Positions 30,647 to 36,547 of a stretch of DNA of 36,547 bases are shown here, piece after piece; within the stretch, counting starts at the first letter, position 1, and every line of letters starts with the position of its first letter. The DNA comes from an uncultured Erysipelotrichaceae bacterium (lineage in GTDB: Bacteria > Bacillota_I > Bacilli_A > Erysipelotrichales > Erysipelotrichaceae): assembly GCA_900314905.1 (NCBI GenBank), contig OMXA01000040.1, forward strand, positions 1 through 36,547, in the 5' to 3' direction. The notes below the pieces were generated by a model. It saw only the letters and a list, made by a program, of their open reading frames with translations, was not told the origin of the DNA and searched no databases. A program made the translations under genes and the position numbers.

Positions 30647-32506
30647 ATGGCATTGGATTATCGGAAGTGCGCGGAAGAGATTTACAGCCATCTGGGCGGA
30701 AAAGACAACATCGCTTCGGCAGCACATTGCGCGACACGGCTCCGCCTTGCGATTGTGGATAACAGCAAGGTTGATGTCAAAGCACTGGAAAATGTGGAAG
30801 GCGTCAAAGGAGTCTTCTCTTCAAATGGTCAGCTTCAGCTGATCATCGGAACAGGAACCGTCAATAAGGTTTATGATGAGTTTCTTGCGATTACCGGCCT
30901 TTCAGCGGCGACAAAAGAGGATGTGAAAGCAGCTGCTGCAGCGCAGATGCCGGTCTGGAAGCAGATGCTCAAGGCACTTGGCGATGTATTCGTGCCGATT
31001 CTGCCTGCCATCGTAGCTTCCGGTCTCATGATGGGTCTTGTCGAAGCACTCGGCAAGGCGGTTCCGGGATTTGCGTCGAGTGACTGGTATGGCTTCCTTG
31101 ATATGGTGGCGAATACCGCATTTGCTTATCTGCCGGTCATCGTTGCGGTTTCCGCGGCAAAGGTCTTCGGCGGCAACGTGTATCTGGGTGCGGTCATCGG
31201 TCTTCTGATGATCCATTCCAATCTGGTGAATGCATGGTCTGTGGCAAGCTATGAAGGTGCGATTCCGACCTGGAATCTGTTCGGCTTCTCAGTCCGCCAG
31301 GTGGGCTATCAGGGACACGTCATTCCGGTCATCATATCAGTCTGGTTCATGTCCAAGCTGGAGCAGAGACTCCACAAGAAGGTTCCGGAAATGCTGGATC
31401 TCTTCGTGGTCCCGCTGGTCACCGTGCTGGTCACGGCACTCCTGACGTTCATTGTCATCGGACCGATTTTCGCACAGCTTGAAAACTGGGTGCTTGCCGG
31501 TGCCCAGGTCCTGGTCAAGAATCCATTCGGAGCAGCGGCAATGGGTGCGCTGTATCCGTGGACTGTCGTGATGGGTCTTCACCACATGTATAACATCATC
31601 GAAGCGGGCATGCTGGCATCCGGCGGTCTGAATACATGGATGCCGATTGCTTCTGCTGCCAACTTTGCCCAGTTCGGTGCCTGCCTTGCGGTCGGTCTCA
31701 AGACGAAGAATGGAAAGATGAAGTCCGTTGCAGTTCCTTCTTCGCTTTCGGCGGCGTTAGGAATCACGGAACCGGCAATCTTCGGTGTCAATATGCGCCT
31801 GTTCAAGCCGTTCATTGCGGCAATGATCGCAGGTGCTGTCGGCTCTCTGTTTGCGGCATTCTCCGGGATCGGTGCTACGGCATATGGCGTAACCGGAATC
31901 CCAGGCTATCTCACGATCAACAATGCGCTGGTCTATACAATCCTTCTGGCTATTTCCGGCGGTCTGGCGTTCGTTCTTACGAATATCCTCTGGAAAGAAG
32001 ATGCAGAAGCTGGCGCGGTGGAAGCAGAAGGCACTGCTGCTGAAACTGCAGCGTTTGAAAAAGCAGAAGCCCCGAAGGAAACTGCAATCAGCACAGAAGC
32101 AGGTGTTGTTCTGTCTCCGGTGAATGGCAGAATCATTCCGGCATCGGAAATTCCGGATGCAGTATTTGCCGGAGAAGCGATGGGCCCGTCTATCGGAATT
32201 GAAGTTGCTGATGATGTTGTCTATGCGCCGTTTGACGGCGAAGTGGTCATGGTATTCCCGACCAATCATGCGGTTGGCTTGAAATCGGATTCCGGCATGG
32301 AAGTCCTGATTCATGTCGGGGTGGATACGGTCAATATGAATGGCGATGGCTTCAAGGCATTTGTCAAGCAGGGCGACAAAGTCAGCGCTGGTCAGGAACT
32401 GCTGCAGTTTGATCGCAAGAAGATCAAGGAAGCCGGTCATCCGGATACCGTGATTGTCGTGCTGACCAATGGCAGCGATTTCAAGGATGTGAAGAAAGCA
32501 GCCTGA
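30647..32506 (+). CDS. PTS transporter subunit EIIBCA, sucrose/beta-glucoside family
   Basis: 619 aa; ATG after AAAAGGG. EIIB is at residues about 1-85, with GGKDNIASAAHCATRLRL and phosphorylation Cys C28. EIIC is at about 105-460, with membrane segments and GNVYLGAVIGLLMIHSNLVN, NLFGFSVRQVGYQGHVIPVI, MGLHHMYNIIEAG and LGITEPAIFGVNMRL (substrate/Glu region). An Ala/Glu linker leads to EIIA at about 480-619 with H541 (PTNHAVGL) and active-site H556 (LIHVGVDTV), 15 residues apart as in EIIA-Glc. It imports and phosphorylates a disaccharide, with sucrose or trehalose most likely by resemblance. No sugar-6-phosphate hydrolase or antiterminator gene is next to it, which leaves the substrate open. 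Confidence 0.93.
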   Translation: MALDYRKCAEEIYSHLGGKDNIASAAHCATRLRLAIVDNSKVDVKALENVEGVKGVFSSNGQLQLIIGTGTVNKVYDEFLAITGLSAATKEDVKAAAAAQMPVWKQMLKALGDVFVPILPAIVASGLMMGLVEALGKAVPGFASSDWYGFLDMVANTAFAYLPVIVAVSAAKVFGGNVYLGAVIGLLMIHSNLVNAWSVASYEGAIPTWNLFGFSVRQVGYQGHVIPVIISVWFMSKLEQRLHKKVPEMLDLFVVPLVTVLVTALLTFIVIGPIFAQLENWVLAGAQVLVKNPFGAAAMGALYPWTVVMGLHHMYNIIEAGMLASGGLNTWMPIASAANFAQFGACLAVGLKTKNGKMKSVAVPSSLSAALGITEPAIFGVNMRLFKPFIAAMIAGAVGSLFAAFSGIGATAYGVTGIPGYLTINNALVYTILLAISGGLAFVLTNILWKEDAEAGAVEAEGTAAETAAFEKAEAPKETAISTEAGVVLSPVNGRIIPASEIPDAVFAGEAMGPSIGIEVADDVVYAPFDGEVVMVFPTNHAVGLKSDSGMEVLIHVGVDTVNMNGDGFKAFVKQGDKVSAGQELLQFDRKKIKEAGHPDTVIVVLTNGSDFKDVKKAA

Positions 32507-32515
32507 ACAGGAACA

Positions 32516-32556
32516 AGAGGAGAAGCAGTGCAATGCTGTTTCTCCTCTTTCTTTTC
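32516..32556 (+). terminator. Intrinsic terminator after the PTS gene
   Basis: AGAGGAGAAGCAG (32516-32528) pairs with CTGTTTCTCCTCT (32536-32548) with one G-U pair around a 7-nt loop, then TTTCTTTTC. Confidence 0.85.
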
Positions 32557-32564
32557 TGAGCAGA

Positions 32565-32590
32565 CAATAAAAAAAGCCTCATACGAGGCA
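32565..32590 (-). terminator. Intrinsic terminator of the tRNA operon
   Basis: On the minus strand GCCTC (32589-32585), a GTAT loop, GAGGC (32580-32576) and then TTTTTTTATT. It lies 63 nt beyond the 3' end of tRNA-Trp and back to back with the PTS terminator. Confidence 0.82.
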
Positions 32591-32651
32591 CAGTGTATCG
32601 GAGTAAGCCGCACATCATTCGCTGAATCGTGTTCGACTTTTCCAGATAAGG

Positions 32652-32722
32652 CAGGGGTGGAGAGAATCGAACTCCCATTAGCGGTTTTGGAGACCGATGT
32701 ACTACCATTGTACGACACCCCT
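32652..32722 (-). tRNA. tRNA-Trp (CCA anticodon)
   Basis: The minus strand folds as a cloverleaf: acceptor AGGGGTG/CACCCCT with discriminator G, anticodon arm loop CTCCAAA (anticodon CCA, complement of 32690-32688) and a T arm GGGAG-TTCGATT-CTCTC. The CCA end is not encoded (CCT follows), so tRNA nucleotidyltransferase must add it. It is 8 nt downstream of tRNA-Glu. Confidence 0.93.
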
Positions 32723-32730
32723 AAAACCAA

Positions 32731-32807
32731 TGGTGACGAGTACGGGATTCGGACCCGTGAATGCCGCCGTGAAAGGGCGGTGTGTTAAGCCGCTTCACCA
32801 ACTCGCC
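32731..32807 (-). tRNA. tRNA-Glu (UUC anticodon)
   Basis: Acceptor GGCGAGT/ACTCGTC, anticodon arm CCGCC-CTTTCAC-GGCGG (anticodon TTC, complement of 32773-32771), T arm ACGGG-TCCGAAT-CCCGT. Encodes the ACCA end. First gene of the two-tRNA transcript. Confidence 0.94.
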
Positions 32808-32824
32808 AGAGCGACTGCTCATGT

Positions 32825-32853
32825 ATAGTATCATAACGGATTTCGGAAAACAA
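32825..32853 (-). promoter_or_regulatory. Promoter of the tRNA-Glu/tRNA-Trp operon
   Basis: On the minus strand TTGTTT (32853-32848), 17 nt, TACTAT (32830-32825), 17 nt before the 5' end of tRNA-Glu. Confidence 0.7.
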
Positions 32854-32962
32854 CAGAAAATTCAAAAAGTTTCATGAAAGCATCCTGAGTTCTGATGATT
32901 CTCTGAAAGATAAAGCCTGAATAGAGCAGAATCGCCGCGCAGACACCCGGGCAGGTCTGTGA

Positions 32963-32968
32963 TATGAT
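32963..32968 (+). promoter_or_regulatory. -10 box of the DUF262 gene
   Basis: TATGAT at 32963-32968, 26 nt before the ATG, with the RBS AAAGGAA starting at 32981. The -35 is not clear. Confidence 0.45.
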
Positions 32969-32994
32969 AACTTCGCTTCGAAAGGAATAGAAGA

Positions 32995-35487
32995 ATGATC
33001 AAACAGCCAGTCAGAACAACCATGTCTGACTTTATTAAATCGATGATGGGCAGTCAGCTCGTGATTCCGGTATATCAGAGGAATTATTCCTGGAATCCTT
33101 CTGGCGAGACTGCTCGTTTCATGAATGACCTTGAAGATCTGCTTGCGGACCGCAGCCGGAATCATTTCCTCGGCATTCTGATTTATTCAGAGTCGGATCT
33201 CGGCGCGATGTACAAAGAAATTCAGATCGTGGACGGACAGCAGCGCCTGACGACCTCCTTCATCTTCCTGCTCTGCCTCAAGCGGGCAGCCCATGAGCGG
33301 AAGGACGCGGAGATTGAGGGGATGATTGATGACTATTATCTCTATAATCGCCATGCCTCGAAAGAAGCGCGGCTGCGTCTGAAGCCTGCAGTCTCGGAAG
33401 ATGATGTCTATGCCAAGTTAGTCTATGGCAGCTGGACCGATCTGACGAAAAAAGAGAGGGAGACTTCTGTCTATCGGAATTACGATTATATCTACGGAAG
33501 AATTGAAAAAGCTGCTGAGAAGTATTCTCTGGCAGAGATTCTGGATACGCTGGGAAGAATGGATATTCTGGCTTTTCCGCTTTCTGATCAGGACAATGCA
33601 CAGCAGATCTTTGAGTCGATCAACAGCACGGGAGCTCCGTTGACTTCTGCAGATATGATCCGGAACTATATCCTGATGAATGATACCAGTGAAGTTCAGG
33701 AACGGAATTACCGCATGTACTGGCAGCCACTGGAACAGATGATGCCGGATTCTCATAAACTGGAAGAGTTCTTCCGGTATTACCTCGCATCCAGAACATA
33801 TGAGCTGCTCAATCGCAGAGACGTGTATGAGGGGTTCAAGGATTTCTGGAATGCTTCGGAAGCAGATAAGGAGACCAAGCTCCGTGAAATCAACCGCTTC
33901 TGCCGCTATTACCATGCAATCCTGAATGGACCTGCAGAGGAAGCGGAGCTGGAGGCAGTGCTGAAGAATTTCCGCAGGAATGAGACAAGGGTTCCTGCTC
34001 CCTTTCTGATGGGCATGTTCAGCCTCCATGAAGAGGGAAAACTTGATCTCAGGACTCTGATGGATCTGATCCGTCTTCTGGATACCTATCTGATGAGGAG
34101 ATCCCTCTGCGGGATGGACAGCGGTTCACTCAGCAGGTATTTTCCGCAGCTGCTTCGCTCTGTTCTCAACAGCTGGCAGAAGACGCATCAGAATCTCATG
34201 GAAATCACGCGTGTATTCCTCGTCAACAACAACCGGGGCAAAGCGCTTGCTATGCCTACCGACAGTCAGCTGCGCAGCTGCCTGAGGGAAGTCAATGCAT
34301 ATTCTCTGATGTGCATACGTCCGGTTCTGGAGCGGATTGAGCACTATGGGGCAACGGCAGAAGTGGATACTTCTGCGCTGAATATCGAGCACATCATGCC
34401 CCAGCATCCGGATGCCTGGTGGAAGAAGCACAGCGGTGCAAGGGATGAAGAAGAATACGCATTCTATGCCAATCTGATCGGCAATCTCACTCTCTGCGCA
34501 GAGTATGACAATACCCGGATGGGCAACCAGGATTTCGCATTCAAGAAGTCCGTCCTTTCGAAGACGCTTCATATTCGCATGAATACGGAACTTCTGAAGA
34601 AAGACACATGGACGGTCAGAGACATTCTGAACCGCTGCGATGAAATGGCAGATCAGATCATCGCAATTTATCCCTATGAACCAGGAAAGGCATCGATTGA
34701 AATGACTAAAAATGACAACGTAATCATACTCACTGCTCCGACGGTCAATGCGCGGGCACTCTACGTGAACCCGCAGTGCATTGAAATCCTCGCCGGGACA
34801 ACCATGAAAGCCTATGGACCTCAGGAAATGAAGTCTATGTGCTCTTTGTTCCGCGATATGAGTGAGAAAGGAATTCTCAGCGAAACCGAGACCGGAAGAA
34901 TTCAGTTCGAGAAAAACTACCGATTCCATGATCTGAATACCGCAGCTCAGTTCCTGCTCCACAGAGGCGGTGACAACTCGGCAATGTGGACGAAGGAGAA
35001 CGGCAGCCCGCTTTCCGAGACCAGCCCGGCATCGGCAGAGAAGACAGAAGAAAAAGCTCCTGCCCGAAAGCAGCATCAGGATCATAAACCATCCACCCAG
35101 CGGTCACATTCCGGAAACAAGCCTTCAAAGAAAAAGGAAACAAAGCCGGCGGCCATGAAGAAACAGGATGGGAAGCCTTCTTCAGAGAAGCAGAGCCAGC
35201 CGAAGAAATCTGATCATACGCATCAGAACCGGAAGAATCATTCTTCTGACCAGAAGCAGCATCATTCCGCAACGGCGAATCAGAAAGCTCAGCCGTCAAA
35301 ACAGCCTGTTTCGAGAAATCAGGAACACTCCGGAAACAGCCAGGCCAGAAAGAAGAAGAGCTACCGCCGGCAGACGATGGCCGATAAGATGGATATCAAG
35401 CCGCAGAAGGTAACACCTCAGGTAAAGGAAGCAGAGAAAAGCAGCAACGGATTCTTCAGCAATATCCTTGCCCGCTTCCGGCACTAA
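32995..35487 (+). CDS. DUF262/DUF1524 GmrSD-type protein with long basic tail
   Basis: 830 aa. The DUF262 (ParB-like NTPase) domain opens it: IPVYQRNYSWN (about 24-34) and IVDGQQRLTT with D80-G-Q-Q-R. An alpha-helical middle is followed by the DUF1524 HNH nuclease, N463-IEHIMPQ, and NLIGNLTL. Residues about 585-670 (ARALYVNPQCIEILAG ... FEKNYRFHDLNTAAQFLL ... MWTKENG) look DUF4357-like. Residues about 675-815 are a Lys/His/Gln/Ser-rich disordered tail, and the last residues (FFSNILARF) form a short amphipathic end. GmrSD proteins are type IV restriction enzymes that cut DNA with modified bases, so phage defence is the likely role. It stands alone, with no methylase next to it. The end overlaps mutY by 4 nt, convergently. 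Confidence 0.88.
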   Translation: MIKQPVRTTMSDFIKSMMGSQLVIPVYQRNYSWNPSGETARFMNDLEDLLADRSRNHFLGILIYSESDLGAMYKEIQIVDGQQRLTTSFIFLLCLKRAAHERKDAEIEGMIDDYYLYNRHASKEARLRLKPAVSEDDVYAKLVYGSWTDLTKKERETSVYRNYDYIYGRIEKAAEKYSLAEILDTLGRMDILAFPLSDQDNAQQIFESINSTGAPLTSADMIRNYILMNDTSEVQERNYRMYWQPLEQMMPDSHKLEEFFRYYLASRTYELLNRRDVYEGFKDFWNASEADKETKLREINRFCRYYHAILNGPAEEAELEAVLKNFRRNETRVPAPFLMGMFSLHEEGKLDLRTLMDLIRLLDTYLMRRSLCGMDSGSLSRYFPQLLRSVLNSWQKTHQNLMEITRVFLVNNNRGKALAMPTDSQLRSCLREVNAYSLMCIRPVLERIEHYGATAEVDTSALNIEHIMPQHPDAWWKKHSGARDEEEYAFYANLIGNLTLCAEYDNTRMGNQDFAFKKSVLSKTLHIRMNTELLKKDTWTVRDILNRCDEMADQIIAIYPYEPGKASIEMTKNDNVIILTAPTVNARALYVNPQCIEILAGTTMKAYGPQEMKSMCSLFRDMSEKGILSETETGRIQFEKNYRFHDLNTAAQFLLHRGGDNSAMWTKENGSPLSETSPASAEKTEEKAPARKQHQDHKPSTQRSHSGNKPSKKKETKPAAMKKQDGKPSSEKQSQPKKSDHTHQNRKNHSSDQKQHHSATANQKAQPSKQPVSRNQEHSGNSQARKKKSYRRQTMADKMDIKPQKVTPQVKEAEKSSNGFFSNILARFRH

Positions 35488-36547
35488 AGCGAATACCAGG
35501 CTTTGATTGCCTTGAATGCAGAAGGAACTGCTGTCTCAGCAAGTTCCTTTTCTGTAAGAAGCAGACAGTTCTCTGTGTCCATGGTGCTCAGATCCGCGAT
35601 CTGGATCTCATATGCGCGCATATCCCATTCCAGATGCGTGAAGAGATGCTTTGAGTCCGGCAGTCTCCGGATCCGCAGCGGCAGCACATGAAATAGTTCT
35701 TCAGCGGCGGCTGCAGCCTGTTCGGCATCCAGCCATTCCTCCATACCGGGAAACTCATATAATCCGGCCAGCAGGCCTTGCTCTGGACGCTTCTTCAGCA
35801 GAAATCTCTCGCCATCCCGGATGACAAGCACGGTCCGTTTCACGATTTTCCGCTGTTTCAGAGCACTCCGGAATGGAATATCTTTGGTGCGCTGTTCCAG
35901 ATGTGCTCTGCAGAAACTGTTCCAGGGGCAGATCTGACAATGCGGTTCTCCATTCGGAACACAGACCAGCGCACCGAGTTCCATCAATCCCTGGGTGAAA
36001 CGGGAGACAAAACCCGGATCTGCGCTTTCTGCTTCGGAAAGGTGTTTTTCATAGAATGCAGAAATCACTGATTCATATGACTTCCTGGTTTCCTGATTCC
36101 GGATATCGGAAGGATCAGAGAACAGCCTTGCCAGCACTCGCAGAACATTTCCATCGACAGCCGGCACTGGAATTCCATAAGCAATCGCGGCAATCGCTCC
36201 GGATGTATATGGGCCGATTCCGGGCAGTTTTCTCAGCTTCTGAGGATCTGAAGGCAGAACTCCCTCATAGTCTTTCATGACTGCCTGGGCACATTTCTTC
36301 AGATTTCTTGCCCGGCTGTAATAGCCCATACCTTCCCAGAGCTTCATCAGCCTGTCGTCATCGCATTCCGCAAGGGCAGAGATATCCGGCAGCTCTTTTT
36401 GGAACTGAATGAAGCGTTCTTTTACGAACTCGACCCTGGTCTGCTGCAGCATGATCTCACTCAGCCAGACGTCATAAGGGTTTCCGGTATTCCGCCAGGG
36501 GAGGATGCGCTGGCTTTTCTGAAACCATCTGGTCAGAAGAAGAGCCT
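35484..36547 (-). CDS. mutY: A/G-specific adenine DNA glycosylase, N-terminus cut off
   Basis: The minus-strand frame is open to the window edge, so the first few residues are missing; the visible part begins LLLTRWFQKSQRILPWRNTG and then NPYDVWLSEIMLQQTRVE, containing the catalytic Glu. Other motifs: LWEGMGYYSRARNL, LPGIGPYTSGAIAAIAYG (HhH), VPAVDGNVLRVLAR (catalytic Asp) and the iron-sulfur cluster C-x7-C-x2-C-x5-C (GALVCVPNGEPHCQICPWNSFC region, one residue longer in the first gap than in E. coli). The C-terminal NUDIX-like domain reads FLLKKRPEQGLLAGLYEFPG. It removes A paired with 8-oxoG. Confidence 0.94.
   Translation of the reverse strand, partial: ALLLTRWFQKSQRILPWRNTGNPYDVWLSEIMLQQTRVEFVKERFIQFQKELPDISALAECDDDRLMKLWEGMGYYSRARNLKKCAQAVMKDYEGVLPSDPQKLRKLPGIGPYTSGAIAAIAYGIPVPAVDGNVLRVLARLFSDPSDIRNQETRKSYESVISAFYEKHLSEAESADPGFVSRFTQGLMELGALVCVPNGEPHCQICPWNSFCRAHLEQRTKDIPFRSALKQRKIVKRTVLVIRDGERFLLKKRPEQGLLAGLYEFPGMEEWLDAEQAAAAAEELFHVLPLRIRRLPDSKHLFTHLEWDMRAYEIQIADLSTMDTENCLLLTEKELAETAVPSAFKAIKAWYSL

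Noticed and set aside
32652-32807. Integration site at the tRNA pair
   Set aside because: No integrase gene and no direct repeat of a tRNA 3' end were found by eye in the flanks.
1-36547. CRISPR array, insertion sequence or prophage
   Set aside because: No regularly spaced repeats, transposase motifs or phage structural genes were seen on either strand.

Overview
The window looks like chromosome from a Bacillota (Firmicutes) bacterium of roughly 50% GC, most likely a gut Erysipelotrichia/Clostridia-type organism. The signs are lipobox lipoproteins, AGGAGG ribosome binding sites, a DAHP synthase with a ferredoxin-like front domain, a NusG-II/Gx-transporter pair, a PTS EIIBCA permease and DUF6935/DUF4428/SPFH zinc-ribbon proteins. 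The taxon is inferred from family content only.

Layout. 1-2570: the 3' part cut off by the window of an NAD(P)H-hydrate epimerase gene, a histone-H1-like Lys/Ala-rich protein with an unrecognised C-terminal domain, and a leftward SRPBCC-protein/methyltransferase pair. 2570-3315: gene-poor, holding a frameshifted ABC-transporter tail and one copy of an 87-bp dispersed repeat. 3316-5226: a lipoprotein and a small fragment-like ORF, closed by a terminator. 5288-8182 (leftward): a lipoprotein solute-binding protein paired with a membrane-anchored LuxR-type regulator and no permease; the second repeat copy lies in its upstream region.

8422-17516: nine tightly packed rightward genes. They encode two lipoproteins, a cytosolic 5'-nucleotidase-like metallophosphatase, a short DUF6935 protein, an SPFH protein with three zinc ribbons, a small lipoprotein, a DUF4428 zinc-ribbon protein, a zinc-ribbon membrane protein and a TPM-domain membrane protein. 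The SPFH, zinc-ribbon membrane and TPM proteins match the make-up of Bacillus subtilis YdjI, YdjG and YdjH, but no PspA gene is present here. I infer a membrane-maintenance or envelope-stress complex.

17519-25995: a small leftward membrane protein diverges from pheA. Then comes the aromatic operon aroB-aroC-aroE/aroK fusion-aroF-aroA-tyrA-aroQ, which covers all seven steps to chorismate and the prephenate dehydrogenase step. It is preceded by a clear ribosome-mediated attenuator: a 13-codon leader peptide with four Tyr and two Phe codons, a long hairpin, and an intrinsic terminator 17 nt before the aroB start. The hairpin and the terminator share a GATAATG segment that can compete for the same partner. 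Chorismate mutase is not in the window.

26043-29639: a NusG-II domain protein and a Gx-family membrane protein behind a promoter that may give a leaderless mRNA, then a secreted, membrane-anchored 5'-nucleotidase and a gene-poor stretch. 29715-32556: a HAD phosphatase and a sucrose-family PTS EIIBCA permease. 32565-32853: leftward tRNA-Glu and tRNA-Trp with their own promoter and terminator. 32995-36547: a DUF262/DUF1524 (GmrSD-type) protein with a long basic low-complexity tail, converging on mutY (cut by the window end) with overlapping stop codons.

All calls are from reading motifs by eye; no database search was run.
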